From Synechococcus sp. M16.1 (lineage in GTDB: Bacteria > Cyanobacteriota > Cyanobacteriia > PCC-6307 > Cyanobiaceae): a DNA stretch of 64,000 bases. A program made the position numbers and the translations under genes. Of the stretch, positions 8,213-18,490 are shown piece after piece (position 1 is the stretch's first letter; each line of letters opens with the position of its first letter). The notes under the pieces are model-generated. The model worked only from the letters and a program-made list of their open reading frames with translations. It did no database searches and had not been told where the DNA came from. Where the stretch lies: NCBI RefSeq assembly GCF_014279895.1, contig NZ_CP047954.1, positions 62,001 through 126,000 of the forward strand, read 5' to 3'.

Positions 8213-10918
8213 TCAGGCCGCCAACTGATCCAGCACCTGACGGGCCCGTTGCACCACGGGCTTGGGAACGCCGGCCAGGCGTGCCGCTTCGATGCCGTAG
8301 CTGCGGCTGGCGCCGCCGGCCTGCACCTGATGGAGGAACACCAGATCCTCACCGGTTTCCTCCACCAGCACCTGGAAGTTGGCCACGTTGTCGCGCTCGG
8401 AGGCCAGATTGTTGAGCTCGTGATAGTGGGTGGCGAACACCGTGCGGCTGCCCAGGTCGCCGGCCAGGTGCTCGCTCACGGCCCAGGCGATCGAGAGGCC
8501 ATCGAAGGTGGCGGTGCCCCGCCCGATCTCATCGAGCAGCACCAGGGAACGATCGCTGGCGTGGTGAAGGATGTTGGCGGTTTCGGCCATCTCCACCATG
8601 AAGGTGGACTGGCCGGCGGCCAGATCATCCACGGCACCCACCCGGGTGAAGATCCGATCGGCGATGCCGACCGTGGCGGATCGGGCCGGCACCCAGCTGC
8701 CAATCTGCGCCATCAGTTGGATCAGGCCGATCTGGCGTAGGTAGCAGCTCTTGCCACTGGCGTTGGGGCCCGTGAGCACCACCAGATCGGTGCCCTCACC
8801 CAGCTGCACATCATTGGGGGTGAAGGCAGTTTCCACCAGCCGCTGCTCCACCACCGGATGGCGGCTGGCCTCCAGCTGCAGCCCCCGACTGTCGGTGATG
8901 GTCGGGGCGCAGTAGCCGCCGCTGGCGGCCACATCGGCCAGGCCGGTGAGGGCATCGAGGGCAGCAACGGCGCGGGCCGCTTGGCGGATCGGGGCGGCCA
9001 TGGCCCCCACCTGTTCCCGGAGCTGGCAGAACAGCTCATATTCCCGCTGGCAGGCCCGGGCCCGCAGTTGGAAGATGCGGCCCTCCCGCTCCTTGAGATC
9101 CGGGGTGATGAAGCGTTCCTCATTGGCCAGGGTCTGGCGCCGGATCCAGTGGTCCGGCACGGCGGTGGCCTTGGCTTTGCTCACCGCCAGGAAATAGCCG
9201 AAGGTGCGGTGGTGCTGCAGCTTCAGGGTGCTGATGCCACTGCGTTGGCGCTCCTGCTGCTCCTGGTGGCTGAGCCAAGCGTCCTGATCGTCCAGCTGGT
9301 TGCGCAGACCATCCAGCAGCGGGTCGACGCCGTCATGGATCAGCTCGCCCTCGGAGAGGGAGAGCGGTGGCGCCTCCACCAGCTCGTGGCGAATCGTCCG
9401 GGCCAGCTCCGCCAGGGCTGGATCGGGGCTGAGCAGCTGCTGCAGCCACTCCGGCCCTGTACTGATCGCAGAGTCCAGCCGAGCGGTGAGCTGCGGCAAC
9501 CGTTCCAGGCCATCGGCGATGGCCACCAGATCGCGGGCACCGGCATGGCCCGCTCCGGCCCGGCCGGCCAGCCGCTCCAGGTCGCCCATCGGCCGCAGCA
9601 GCTGGCGGATCGCCAGCCGCAGGCTGCGGTCACCCACCAGGCGGCTCACCAGATCCTGGCGCTGCTGAATGGCCTGGCGGTCCATCAACGGTGCTTCCAG
9701 CCAGCGGCGCAGGCAACGGCCGCCCATGGCGGTGAGCGTGCGATCGATCGCCCAGAGCAACGACCCCTGCAACTGGTTGTCGCGCTGGGTGGCGGTGAGC
9801 TCCAGGTTGCGGCGGGTCTGGGCATCCAGCACCAGGGCATCGCCGCGGTGCACGATCGCCGGCACCTCCAGGGGGATGCGGCTGTCCTCCTCCAGGGGCT
9901 GGGTGTCCTGCAGGTAGCGCAGCAGGCCACCGAGGGCCTGCAGGGCCAGGGGGTGCTCCGGCAGGCCGAGGCCATCGAGGCTGCTGATGCCGTAGTGCTG
10001 CTGCAGGGTGCGCTCCGCTTCCACTGGGCTGAAGGGGGTGCTGGCCATCGGCGTGAGCCGCAACCGTTCTGGGCACCAGGCCGGCCGCTCAGCATCGAGG
10101 GCGGCGGCCCAGAGCAGTTCAGAGGCCTCCTGCTGGGCCAGCTGCTGGTGCAGGGCGCTGCTGTCGTCCCGTTGCATCACCTGCACCTCGCCGGTGCTCA
10201 CATCGGCGCTGGCCAGGCCCCAGCGCAGCGGTTGCTTGCCCTGGGCCGGCTCCACCACCACCGCCGCCAGCCAGTTGTTGCGGCGGGCGCTGAGCATGCC
10301 CTCCTCCAACACGGTGCCTGGGGTCAGCACCCGGGTGATGTCCCGCTTGAGCAGGGCACCCTTGGTGGGGGTGGTTTCGAGTTGATCGCAAAGGGCCACG
10401 CTGTAGCCCTGCTTGATCAGTTCGGCGCAGTAGCGCTCAGCGGCGTGGTGGGGGATGCCCGCCATCGGCACCCGCCCGATCGCTTTGCCGCCTTCCTTGC
10501 CGGTGAGGGTGAGCTCCAGCACCCGGGAGAGTTCGATGGCGTCTTCGAAGAAGCACTCGAAGAAGTCGCCCAGGCGGTAGAGCAGCACCCGTTCTGGATG
10601 GGCCGCTTTGAGCTCCACGTAGTGGCGCAGCATCGGTGTGAGCTGCAGCGGGTCCAGCTGGCTGTGGTGGGCCCAGGCCGGTTCGTCGCTGCTGGGATCT
10701 GAATCGTTTGCAGCCGGGGCTTCGCGGCTGGTCTCGCTTGTCGTGGCCTGTCGCTGGCGGGGCCGGGCGGCGGCATCGGCGCCGAGTTCGTCGTCGCTGA
10801 GATCGTGGATGGCCGTCTCCGGTTCGCTGCTGGGTGCAGTCGGTGTAGCCGGCTCCGGCGCCCCGAACAGATTGCCCTGCAGGGCGTCGTCAGGGGACTG
10901 GGACGCGGACCGGGGCAT
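8213..10918 (-). CDS. mutS: DNA mismatch repair protein MutS
   Basis: Recognises base mismatches and small loops and starts repair with ATP. The order is: a ~95-residue low-complexity acidic N-terminal extension; the mismatch-binding domain ([14 protein letters not shown], carrying the Phe-x-Glu mismatch wedge); connector, lever and clamp; then the ABC-type ATPase with Walker [10 protein letters not shown], Walker [11 protein letters not shown], and the ATHYHEL segment. The 901 residues are on the long side because of the extension. The gene stands alone between the convergent ribH and the GNAT gene. Confidence 0.96.
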   Translation of the reverse strand: MPRSASQSPDDALQGNLFGAPEPATPTAPSSEPETAIHDLSDDELGADAAARPRQRQATTSETSREAPAANDSDPSSDEPAWAHHSQLDPLQLTPMLRHYVELKAAHPERVLLYRLGDFFECFFEDAIELSRVLELTLTGKEGGKAIGRVPMAGIPHHAAERYCAELIKQGYSVALCDQLETTPTKGALLKRDITRVLTPGTVLEEGMLSARRNNWLAAVVVEPAQGKQPLRWGLASADVSTGEVQVMQRDDSSALHQQLAQQEASELLWAAALDAERPAWCPERLRLTPMASTPFSPVEAERTLQQHYGISSLDGLGLPEHPLALQALGGLLRYLQDTQPLEEDSRIPLEVPAIVHRGDALVLDAQTRRNLELTATQRDNQLQGSLLWAIDRTLTAMGGRCLRRWLEAPLMDRQAIQQRQDLVSRLVGDRSLRLAIRQLLRPMGDLERLAGRAGAGHAGARDLVAIADGLERLPQLTARLDSAISTGPEWLQQLLSPDPALAELARTIRHELVEAPPLSLSEGELIHDGVDPLLDGLRNQLDDQDAWLSHQEQQERQRSGISTLKLQHHRTFGYFLAVSKAKATAVPDHWIRRQTLANEERFITPDLKEREGRIFQLRARACQREYELFCQLREQVGAMAAPIRQAARAVAALDALTGLADVAASGGYCAPTITDSRGLQLEASRHPVVEQRLVETAFTPNDVQLGEGTDLVVLTGPNASGKSCYLRQIGLIQLMAQIGSWVPARSATVGIADRIFTRVGAVDDLAAGQSTFMVEMAETANILHHASDRSLVLLDEIGRGTATFDGLSIAWAVSEHLAGDLGSRTVFATHYHELNNLASERDNVANFQVLVEETGEDLVFLHQVQAGGASRSYGIEAARLAGVPKPVVQRARQVLDQLAA

Positions 10919-10970
10919 CGGCTGATCTGACGGATCCGGATCGTACCGGGCCTGACCGGATTGAGATGCC

Positions 10971-11426
10971 TCAGCGGCGCAGCACCATCAGTTGCTGGGG
11001 ATTCGCATCCTGGAAGCCGAGTTGCCGGTAGAAGCCGGCGCTCTTGGTGGTCATCAGATACACCCGTTCCACGCCCACCACCGGTGGGGTGTGCAGCAGT
11101 TCTTCGATCACCCGGCGGCCGAGGCCGTGGCCTTGCAGATCACCGGCCACCACGATGTCCCAGAGCACGGCCCGGCTGAAGCCATCGGAGGTGGCCCGGC
11201 CGAAGCCCACCAGCCGCTTGCCGCGCCAGAGGCTCACCACGGCATCGCTACCGGCCAGTAGGCGCCGCAGCTGAGCAAAGCTTCGGCCACGGGCCCAGAA
11301 GGCGTGGCGATCGAACAGCCGTTGCAGTTTGAGCAGCGCCCGGCTGGGGCGCAGATCCGGCCCGAGGCCCAGCCAACGCAGGCCGGGGGCACCGGGGGCA
11401 TGGTGAACCAGCCGGATCGGGGTCAC
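10971..11426 (-). CDS. GNAT-family N-acetyltransferase
   Basis: A 151-residue protein with the GNAT fold. The acetyl-CoA pyrophosphate loop [11 protein letters not shown] is near residues 90-100, followed by the helix VIEELL, and a late [19 protein letters not shown] segment typical of motif B. The substrate is not predictable. It lies 52 bp upstream of mutS on the same strand and is divergent from uvrB (71 bp gap). Confidence 0.85.
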   Translation of the reverse strand: MTPIRLVHHAPGAPGLRWLGLGPDLRPSRALLKLQRLFDRHAFWARGRSFAQLRRLLAGSDAVVSLWRGKRLVGFGRATSDGFSRAVLWDIVVAGDLQGHGLGRRVIEELLHTPPVVGVERVYLMTTKSAGFYRQLGFQDANPQQLMVLRR

Positions 11427-11497
11427 GGGTGGGGGAGCCGCAGCACTTCATCTTGCTCCCCGGCGATAATTGACGGCCGCCGTCTGGCCCCGCACCC

Positions 11498-13537
11498 ATG
11501 CCCGCCTACGACCTCACGGCTCCGTATTCGCCGAAGGGCGACCAGCCGACGGCGATCAAGCAGCTGGTGAAGGGCGTCAACAGCGGTGAGCGCTATCAGA
11601 CGCTGCTGGGGGCCACGGGCACGGGCAAGACGTTCACGATGGCCAACGTGATCGCCCAGACCGGCCGGCCGGCTCTGGTGCTGGCCCACAACAAAACCCT
11701 GGCGGCCCAGCTCTGCAATGAGCTGCGGGAGTTCTTCCCGGAGAACGCCGTTGAGTACTTCATCTCCTATTACGACTACTACCAACCGGAGGCCTACGTA
11801 CCGGTCAGCGACACCTACATCGCCAAGACGGCGTCGATCAACGAGGAGATCGACATGCTGCGCCACTCGGCGACCCGTTCCTTGTTTGAACGGCGCGACG
11901 TGATCGTGGTGGCCTCGATCAGCTGCATCTACGGCCTGGGCATTCCCAGTGAATACCTCAAGGCGGCGGTGAAGTTCGAGGTGGGCGAGACCCTCAACAT
12001 CCGCAGCCAGCTGCGGGAGCTGGTGAACAACCAATACAGCCGCAACGACACCGAAATCGCCCGCGGCCGTTTCCGGATGAAGGGGGATGTGCTGGAGATC
12101 GGCCCGGCCTACGAAGACCGGTTGGTGCGGGTTGAGCTGTTCGGCGACGAGGTGGAGGCGATCCGCTACGTCGACCCCACCACCGGCGAGATCCTCCAGA
12201 GCATGGACGCGGTGAACATCTATCCGGCCAAGCACTTTGTGACCCCCAAAGACCGGCTGGATTCGGCCATCAGCGCCATCCGCTCAGAGCTGCGGGAGCG
12301 GCTGGATGTGCTCAATGGCGAAGGCAAGTTGCTGGAGGCTCAGCGGCTGGAGCAGCGCACCAAGTACGACCTGGAGATGCTGGGTCAGGTGGGCTACTGC
12401 AACGGGGTGGAGAACTATGCCCGCCATCTGGCCGGCCGCGAGGAGGGCACCCCGCCGGAGTGCCTGATCGATTACTTCCCGGATGACTGGCTGCTGATCG
12501 TGGACGAGAGCCACGTCACCTGCTCACAGCTGCAGGCGATGTACAACGGCGACCAGGCCCGCAAGAAAGTGCTTATCGAGCACGGCTTCCGCCTGCCCAG
12601 TGCGGCGGACAACCGGCCCTTGAAGGGGGCCGAGTTCTGGGAGAAGGCACGCCAAACCGTTTTTGTTTCAGCCACCCCGGGGGACTGGGAGATGGAGGTG
12701 AGTGGCGGTGAAGTGGCCGAACAGGTGATTCGCCCCACCGGCGTGCTCGATCCGGTGGTGGAGGTGCGGCCCACTACGGGTCAGGTGGATGATCTGCTCG
12801 GAGAGATCCGCGATCGGGCGGCCAAGAACCAGCGGGTGCTGGTCACCACCCTCACCAAGCGCATGGCGGAAGACCTCACCGATTACCTGGCGGAGAACGA
12901 GGTGCGGGTGCGCTACCTGCACTCGGAGATCCACTCGATCGAGCGGATCGAGATTATCCAGGATTTGCGCCTTGGGGAATACGACGTGCTGGTGGGGGTG
13001 AACCTGCTGCGGGAAGGTCTGGACCTGCCGGAGGTGAGCCTGGTGGCGATCCTCGATGCGGATAAAGAAGGCTTCCTGCGGGCCGAGCGCTCCTTGATCC
13101 AGACCATCGGCCGGGCCGCACGTCATGTGGAGGGGGTGGCGCTGCTCTATGCCGACAACATGACCGACTCGATGGCCAAGGCCATCTCCGAAACCGAGCG
13201 GCGCCGGGCGATCCAGCAGACCTACAACGAGAAGAACGGCGTGGTGCCGACAGCGGCGGGCAAGAAGGCCAGCAATTCGATCCTTAGCTTCCTGGAGCTG
13301 AGCCGCAAGCTCAAGCAGGACGGGCCCGATGCTGATCTGGTGGAGGTGGTGGGCAAGGCCGCCAAGGCTTTGGAGAACGATCCTGATGCCGGGCTGGCGC
13401 TGGAGGCGCTGCCGGAGTTGATCGATCAGCTGGAGGCCAAGATGAAGGAGGCGGCCAAGAAGCTCGATTTCGAAGAAGCGGCCAACCTGCGCGACCGGGT
13501 CAAACAACTGCGCCAGAAGATGGCGGGGTCGCATTGA
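11498..13537 (+). CDS. uvrB: Excinuclease ABC subunit B
   Basis: Damage-verifying helicase-like subunit of nucleotide excision repair. The 679 residues carry Walker [12 protein letters not shown] (about 39-49), the damage-probing beta-hairpin region with [10 protein letters not shown], the UvrA-interacting domain, helicase motifs V-VI ([19 protein letters not shown]), and a C-terminal UVR domain ([18 protein letters not shown]) that contacts UvrC. The ATG at 11498 matches the family N-terminus. No convincing SOS box is visible upstream. Confidence 0.97.
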   Translation: MPAYDLTAPYSPKGDQPTAIKQLVKGVNSGERYQTLLGATGTGKTFTMANVIAQTGRPALVLAHNKTLAAQLCNELREFFPENAVEYFISYYDYYQPEAYVPVSDTYIAKTASINEEIDMLRHSATRSLFERRDVIVVASISCIYGLGIPSEYLKAAVKFEVGETLNIRSQLRELVNNQYSRNDTEIARGRFRMKGDVLEIGPAYEDRLVRVELFGDEVEAIRYVDPTTGEILQSMDAVNIYPAKHFVTPKDRLDSAISAIRSELRERLDVLNGEGKLLEAQRLEQRTKYDLEMLGQVGYCNGVENYARHLAGREEGTPPECLIDYFPDDWLLIVDESHVTCSQLQAMYNGDQARKKVLIEHGFRLPSAADNRPLKGAEFWEKARQTVFVSATPGDWEMEVSGGEVAEQVIRPTGVLDPVVEVRPTTGQVDDLLGEIRDRAAKNQRVLVTTLTKRMAEDLTDYLAENEVRVRYLHSEIHSIERIEIIQDLRLGEYDVLVGVNLLREGLDLPEVSLVAILDADKEGFLRAERSLIQTIGRAARHVEGVALLYADNMTDSMAKAISETERRRAIQQTYNEKNGVVPTAAGKKASNSILSFLELSRKLKQDGPDADLVEVVGKAAKALENDPDAGLALEALPELIDQLEAKMKEAAKKLDFEEAANLRDRVKQLRQKMAGSH

Positions 13538-13668
13538 GTCGGTTGGGTTGTTTTCATCCCTTGAACCAGCTCCTCACAAGAGCTTCCAGTGTTGTGGTGG
13601 ATTGACCGTGGGACCCTCTGTAGTGCATGCTGTTGTGGTCGCAAGGGACGTTTCCCAAGTGACGATTT

Positions 13669-13740
13669 GCGGATGTAGCTCAGTGGTAGAGCATCTCCTT
13701 GCCAAGGAGAGGGTCGAGAGTTCGAATCTCTTCATCCGCT
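13669..13740 (+). tRNA. trnG-GCC: tRNA-Gly (anticodon GCC)
   Basis: A 72-nt cloverleaf. The acceptor stem GCGGATG (13669-13675) pairs with CATCCGC (13733-13739), with discriminator T at 13740. The D arm contains AGCTCAGTGGTAGAGC. The anticodon stem TCTCC/GGAGA encloses the loop TTGCCAA with anticodon GCC. The T arm contains GTTCGAATC. The 3' CCA is not encoded. It marks the switch from housekeeping genes to the accessory block. Confidence 0.97.
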
Positions 13741-13947
13741 TGTAAAAAACAATGAGATTTCAGCCACCGGGTTGTAAATCTCTATCCCCAAGGTTGGTGG
13801 TCTGGTTTCGTCCACCATCGTCATATCTGTGCGCTTAGGGCTAATAGAGGCAACAATGCAAGGAAGGTTTGACCAGGTTCTTTTGCGACCAATTCAGTTC
13901 TGAGTGTGATTTGTGATGGAATATCGCTGTGATGATCTACTCCATTG
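13741..13947. other. Intergenic spacer with no gene seen
   Basis: AT-richer spacer between tRNA-Gly and the sugar transferase. It holds a short interrupted inverted repeat (GGTGG...CCACC near 13794-13820) and no coding frame I can support. No copy of the tRNA 3' end was noticed here. The 131 bp between uvrB and the tRNA (13538-13668) are likewise empty. Confidence 0.5.
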
Positions 13948-15303
13948 ATGTGGTTTAAAGATCCCAGAAGCCTGATGTTTGTGGCTGCGGGTCTTGATTT
14001 AGCGGGTCAGGTGATCCTGCTCGTTCTTCTCGCTGCCTCGACGAACTGGCTTTCTGTACCCAAGGCGATCCAAACGTTGGCATGGCCTTGGGGTTGGACT
14101 GTCTTTTGTTTGTTGCTTTATCCCTCCCTGGGCTGGCTGTTTGGCAGCTACACGGTCTTGCGTTGGCGTCGTATCCCGCAGCTACAGCTGTTGCAACGTG
14201 TCTTGCTGACGTGCGTGGCCACGCTTGTTGTTGTGGCAATTGCTCGCTGGGTGATTAATCCGGCCGAAAGCATTTGGCTGCTGCATCGCCGGGTTCAGCT
14301 GCTCTGGTTGAGCGGTGTGTTCATCTGGTCGTTGTCGGTGCGAATCGCGCTGCGAAGAGGTTTGGTTCTTCCGGATCCGCCTCAGTTGTTGTTGGTGGCC
14401 GATCACCAAGAAGCGCAGGTGATTCAGCAGGCTTGGCGCCGTGTTCCGCAACTGCAGAATTTGCAGTTGCTTGATTTTGGTCTGCTTCAAGAGCACGTAT
14501 TGGCGACGAATGAGCGCTGTTTGATCACGTTGGGCTCTCAATGGCGGGAGCGAACTCAGCACCTTGGGCTGAGAGAGCAGTTGGATGCATTGGATCCACG
14601 CCAGATTCAGGTGATTTCACCAGCGGGCTTATTTGAGCGCCAGCAGGAGCGGTTGCCACCTGTTCTTGTGGGTGAGGGTTGGATGACCTATGACGAAATG
14701 CCCTGGGCAGAACCGTTCAGCTTCCAGACGCAGCTCAAGCGTGCCTCTGATGTGGTTCTCGCCTCAGGTTTGCTTCTGATCACCTCACCGCTTCTGGTGT
14801 TGGCAATGGCTTGGATTTGGCTGGATGACCCAGGCCCGGTGTTTTATCAGCAAAAACGCTCGGGTTGGATGGGTGATCCGTTCACGGTGTTGAAACTGCG
14901 CACGATGCGCGTGCAGCCGGCCCATGCTGCTGCGAGCTGGACGCAAGAGGGCGACCAGCGCATCACGCGCGCAGGCAAGGTCTTGCGTCGGCTCAGGATT
15001 GATGAACTGCCGCAGCTGCTTAATGTATTGACAGGAGATATGAGCCTGATCGGGCCACGGCCAGAGCGTCCGGAGTTGGAAGACGCGTTGGAGCGCAACA
15101 TTCCCCATTACCGCATGCGTCACTGGATGCGACCAGGCCTAAGTGGCTGGGCGCAGGTATGCGCTCCCTATGCCAGCAGTATCGAGGATTCTGATCTCAA
15201 GTTGTCTTACGACTTATTTTATCTCAAGCGATTCAGTATTTGGCTGGATCTTGTAATCCTATTCCGTACGATTAAGACCATTTTGAAGGCTTCAGGGCGT
15301 TGA
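13948..15303 (+). CDS. Membrane phosphosugar transferase (WbaP/ExoY-like polyprenyl glycosylphosphotransferase)
   Basis: Likely transfers a sugar-1-phosphate from a nucleotide sugar to undecaprenyl phosphate, the priming step of an exopolysaccharide or O-antigen-like glycan. The first ~140 residues hold four predicted membrane helices. A linker follows, and then a C-terminal bacterial sugar-transferase domain from about residue 255: a membrane-inserting helix after KRASDVV, the motif PVFYQQKRSGWMGDPF, KLRTMR, RRLRIDELPQLLNVLTGDMSLIGPRPERPE (central motif) and RPGLSGWAQV. The start is ATG at 13948; a TTG lies one codon upstream. The 3' end overlaps the convergent sulfotransferase by 32 bp. The N-terminal region resembles that of the GT2 protein at 29637. 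Confidence 0.9.
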   Translation: MWFKDPRSLMFVAAGLDLAGQVILLVLLAASTNWLSVPKAIQTLAWPWGWTVFCLLLYPSLGWLFGSYTVLRWRRIPQLQLLQRVLLTCVATLVVVAIARWVINPAESIWLLHRRVQLLWLSGVFIWSLSVRIALRRGLVLPDPPQLLLVADHQEAQVIQQAWRRVPQLQNLQLLDFGLLQEHVLATNERCLITLGSQWRERTQHLGLREQLDALDPRQIQVISPAGLFERQQERLPPVLVGEGWMTYDEMPWAEPFSFQTQLKRASDVVLASGLLLITSPLLVLAMAWIWLDDPGPVFYQQKRSGWMGDPFTVLKLRTMRVQPAHAAASWTQEGDQRITRAGKVLRRLRIDELPQLLNVLTGDMSLIGPRPERPELEDALERNIPHYRMRHWMRPGLSGWAQVCAPYASSIEDSDLKLSYDLFYLKRFSIWLDLVILFRTIKTILKASGR

Positions 15304-15919
15304 TCTTAGCTTTAAAGCGCTGAACAGGATTGATTGCTTTGAGGTCGCCATACACTTTCTTCTCCCATGCGCTCCATGCCGGGTTGTTGTTATGTATTCG
15401 TTGTAGATCGCGTGCACCAAAAAACTTTTCGATGCTTCTTGCATAAGTATTGGAATTACGTTTTGGAAATCTCAGTTTGGGTGTGCCTTCTGGGAGCAGC
15501 GGCCAGACCTGCTGATTGCTGTCAACCTCAAGATTCTCGAGGCGTATAACGCGATCGCATTCAGTGGCTTTGAAATAGTGAATCCAGTAATCGGCCGCAA
15601 CCCAGGTGCCGCCAAGTCGAAGTGAATAAAACAATCCACTTTTGACTGGCTCGAATGGGAGTTTTAAGCCCATTTTTTTGGTTTTGTGGTGCCAATCACT
15701 GAGAAGCCAATTGGTTAATCGGCGGCTCGTTATTATCTTCTCCTTATTGTTTACTATTTCGTTTGAGCCGGCACGCGATTCGGCCGAGTCGTGTTTGCTG
15801 TCTTCTTCGTCAGGATCAATCTGAAGTCCTTTGATGTTGAGGCTGCGGAAAAGACTGGCTGTGCTCGTTCCGCCTGTTTTCGGCAAGTGAAGCCAGATGA
15901 AAGTAGAGCCTTGAATCAT
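15272..15919 (-). CDS. Small sulfotransferase-like protein
   Basis: A 215-residue protein with LHLPKTGGTS at residues 10-19. This is the 5'-phosphosulfate-binding loop of PAPS-dependent sulfotransferases, of the PKTGGTS kind seen in glycan sulfotransferases. A later RVIRLENL segment fits the 3'-phosphate region and the C-terminus is basic. Glycan sulfation is inferred. It is AT-richer than its neighbours and sits after the secretion genes on the same strand. Its ATG directly follows the T-run of an intrinsic terminator, whose GGGAGGGG arm is also its best Shine-Dalgarno sequence. It overlaps the sugar-transferase gene tail to tail. Confidence 0.7.
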   Translation of the reverse strand: MIQGSTFIWLHLPKTGGTSTASLFRSLNIKGLQIDPDEEDSKHDSAESRAGSNEIVNNKEKIITSRRLTNWLLSDWHHKTKKMGLKLPFEPVKSGLFYSLRLGGTWVAADYWIHYFKATECDRVIRLENLEVDSNQQVWPLLPEGTPKLRFPKRNSNTYARSIEKFFGARDLQRIHNNNPAWSAWEKKVYGDLKAINPVQRFKAKINALKPSKWS

Positions 15920-15946
15920 AAAAAAACCCCTCCCAAAGGGAGGGGT
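15918..15946 (-). terminator. Strong intrinsic terminator after the RTX-type gene
   Basis: On the minus strand, CCCCTCCC and GGGAGGGG (8 bp, perfect) flank a TTT loop and are followed by seven T. It lies 26 bp after the RTX gene stop. The ATG of the sulfotransferase (15919-15917) begins right after the T-run. Confidence 0.9.
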
Positions 15947-15971
15947 GATGGGTGGTTGATTAGCTACTTAA

Positions 15972-17141
15972 TCAACCGAAGAAGGCGGAAGCGCTGGCTG
16001 CATTGTCGAAAACAACCAGATCCAAGGCGACGGCAGAGACATCGAATTGGGCATTAGCTGTAGCACCGGCGACCCCCATCGACAACAGAACGTCGTCTCC
16101 AGTAGAGCTCAGAACGAACGTTTGCAGCGTGCTGTTGTAGGTGCCGCGAACGAAGTAGGCCTGGTTGTTGGCCATTGTGCCAGCAGTGAGGTCGGCAACC
16201 ATGCTCTTAGCAGTGCCCAGGGACGTGGTCGTCAGAGTGTCGCCGGTGTCGAATCCGACAACGAGCTCTGCAGTCAGACCCGTCATGGTTCCGCTCTGAG
16301 CGAGGATTTGAGCGTCAGTCAGGTCGGAACCTCCGGTGGCACCATCGCCTGCAGCGAGGGTGATCTTGTCAGCACCCTCGCCAAGGCTGATGTAGTCAAC
16401 ACCAGCGTTAGCGTCGATTACGTCAGCGCCGCCACCACCGAAGATGGATTCAGCACCTGTAGAGCCGGTGATGGTGTCAGCACCCTTGTCACCGTAGAAC
16501 TGGACGTTGCCAACAATGTTGGAAGCAGTGGTGACAGTGGAAACGTTAATAGTGTCTCCCTCAGAACCACCGCGAATGGTTGCGTCCTCAATCAGAGTGT
16601 CGCCAGTGGTGGAGAAGGTGTCTGCACCCTTCTGACCATTGAAGAAGAACGTCTTGCTGGTTCCGTCGTCGCCGATCTGAGCGCCAACGCTCAAAGTATC
16701 AGCATCCGCGCCACCCACAATTGAAGTGGTGATGGTTGCGTGGGCGGCGGTGAGATTGAAAATGTCCGCGCCTTTGCCGCCGGCGTAACGGTTAGCGCCA
16801 GAGGTGGCTGTGGTGGCTGTGGTGAGGAGGAAAGTGTCAACACCGTCTTGGCCGCCAACGGTGATGCCGTCGTCACCAGCGTCGTTGGTGAATGTGTCGG
16901 TACCAGCACCCAGGTTGATTGTGCCGCTGGTGAGAGCAGCGCCGCCAGTGTCAACGCTGTCGTTGCCAGCACCCATTCCGATGGTGGCGGAAGTTGTCGC
17001 GCCGCCGAAGGTGAGGGTGTCGTTGCCTTCGTAGGAATTGACTGTTACAGCTCTAACTGCTGCAGCAACTGCCCCGGTGTCATTGCCAGAGGTTCCTACA
17101 AGAGTAGAAGATGTTGAAAGAGTAGACGTTGTGTAAGCCAA
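15972..17141 (-). CDS. RTX-type calcium-binding repeat protein, probable type I secretion substrate
   Basis: A 389-residue acidic, Gly/Asp/Thr/Ala-rich protein with few aromatic residues and no signal peptide. It contains degenerate hemolysin-type nonapeptides of the GGxGxDxUx kind (YEGNDTLTF, GAGNDSVDT, GGKGADIFNL, GGSEGDTINV, GDKGADTITG, GGGGADVIDA, GEGADKITLA), which form calcium-bound parallel beta-rolls. The C-terminal ~110 residues lack repeats, as in type I secretion signals. The only usable start is TTG at 17141, because an in-frame TAG lies eight codons upstream. It sits downstream of ABC exporter and HlyD genes, so secretion to the surface is likely. A structural or adhesive role is inferred. 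Confidence 0.8.
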   Translation of the reverse strand: MAYTTSTLSTSSTLVGTSGNDTGAVAAAVRAVTVNSYEGNDTLTFGGATTSATIGMGAGNDSVDTGGAALTSGTINLGAGTDTFTNDAGDDGITVGGQDGVDTFLLTTATTATSGANRYAGGKGADIFNLTAAHATITTSIVGGADADTLSVGAQIGDDGTSKTFFFNGQKGADTFSTTGDTLIEDATIRGGSEGDTINVSTVTTASNIVGNVQFYGDKGADTITGSTGAESIFGGGGADVIDANAGVDYISLGEGADKITLAAGDGATGGSDLTDAQILAQSGTMTGLTAELVVGFDTGDTLTTTSLGTAKSMVADLTAGTMANNQAYFVRGTYNSTLQTFVLSSTGDDVLLSMGVAGATANAQFDVSAVALDLVVFDNAASASAFFG

Positions 17142-17253
17142 GGCCTTTGCAAAGAAAAAGGGCTACGGCGTGATTTTATGGTCCAATCCCTTGCAGCGCA
17201 AGTAGTTTGGACAGTTGGGCTAGTGGATTGTTATCGCCTGCTGACGCGGCTTT

Positions 17254-18489
17254 TCAAAGCTGACGCAATGAGTCAACTTTATTCTGGAATGTCCCAAGCA
17301 GGAGCTGTAGGTAGCTGACCTTTCGCAGTTTGATGTTGGAGTTCAGGCTCATTCCTACCTGCAGCGGGAGCATTTGCCCGCCCTTCAGCATCAACCGCTG
17401 GCTATTAAGTTTGATCGTTGCTGGATACCGATAGTCTGGACGGTTGTCTTGTTGGCTTGGGGGAAGTGCATCGGAGCCGATGCTTTTTACTTCTCCTTCT
17501 AATACGCCAAAATCAGTAGCTGGAAAGGAATCAATGCTGAGATCTGCAGGCATACCCACTTTTACGAAGCCGATCTGACTACTTGGAATCTCAACCTTTG
17601 CTTGGAGAGTGTCATAAGGAACAATTTTCATGACCGTTTCGGTGCTCTGCGCTGCATAACCTTTGCCGCGGGGTTGTAGATCGAAAACAACTCCGTCTAC
17701 GGGTGAGCGTAAAACCTGGTAGCGGAGATTAACGGATGCTTCGGTTATTTTTGTGTTTAACTCTTCGAGTGCAGCTTTAAGCTGTTGCATTTGTTGTTGT
17801 TGATATGCCTCTTGGCGTAAGCGATCCACCCTGACTTGGCTTAGTTTGCCAGCTGTCTCGGTCACAATGTTCATTTGTTTTAAATACTGAAGTTCTGCCG
17901 CTGCACCTTGTTCCTCTAGGAACTTGTATCGATCAAGGATTACTTTTTGAAGGTCTAGGTTCTGCATTAGCATCTTCTCTTCCTCTTGGTTGAGGAGAAG
18001 ATATTGCTTTAATTCCTTCTCCTTCAGGGCTAACTGTTGAGTTTTAAGGCGTTGGCTCTCTTGCAAAGAGTTGAATCGCTGCTGTGTCGTCTCGGCATCC
18101 AGCCGCATCACAACCTGACCCGCTTTCACCTCTTCCCCATCTTGCACCAAAATTTCTGAAGCAATGCCACCCACATGCATCTGAATCGCTTGCACAGAGC
18201 CCAGTGGTTCCAGTTTCCCTGTCACTGTGACCACTTAATCTGTTTTGGCAATGGCCAACCAGCTCACGGCAAAGGTGGCAGTTCCCATCAGGCTCCAGAT
18301 GGTGCCTTTGACCCATTTGGATGACTGTTGAATGACTTCGCCCTCATCCTCTCGTTCTTGAAAAAATCGTTCCAAAGCGTCTTGGCTGGATTTAATCAAG
18401 TCCCGGAGATTGAAACGATCCCAAGGTTTGTTCGATGAATGCCTCGCTTCAAAGCTCGGTTCAGTTGAAGAGGTCTGGTTTGTGCTCAC
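17254..18489 (-). pseudogene. hlyD: HlyD-family membrane fusion protein split by an in-frame TAA
   Basis: Type I secretion periplasmic adaptor linking the ABC exporter to an outer-membrane channel. The upstream part (18489-18235, GTG start, 84 residues) holds the cytoplasmic N-terminus and the single membrane helix ending SWLAIAKTD. The downstream part (from 18234, 326 residues) begins VVTVTGKLEP and holds the lipoyl-like half-motifs, a long coiled coil and the beta-barrel domain. Both parts are in the same frame, separated only by TAA at 18237-18235. HlyD proteins usually have an acidic residue here, and GAA to TAA is one change. The downstream part alone lacks a membrane anchor. It may be a true nonsense mutation, a sequencing error, or rescued by reinitiation at the adjacent GTG. 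Confidence 0.8.
18235..18237 (-). other. In-frame TAA interrupting hlyD
   Basis: The minus-strand sequence reads ...AAA ACA GAT TAA GTG GTC ACA GTG..., that is KTD-stop-VVTV. Continuous homology on both sides in one frame marks this as a single-codon lesion and not a gene boundary. Confidence 0.8.
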
Positions 18490-18490
18490 G

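Noticed and set aside
8858-10702. 614-codon plus-strand frame opposite mutS
   Set aside because: It is a codon-bias shadow of mutS: low-complexity His/Gln/Gly/Ala-rich translation and no recognisable domains.
17240-17266. Direct repeat GCTGACGC-N11-GCTGACGC near the hlyD 3' end
   Set aside because: Only 8 bp and partly coding; likely chance.
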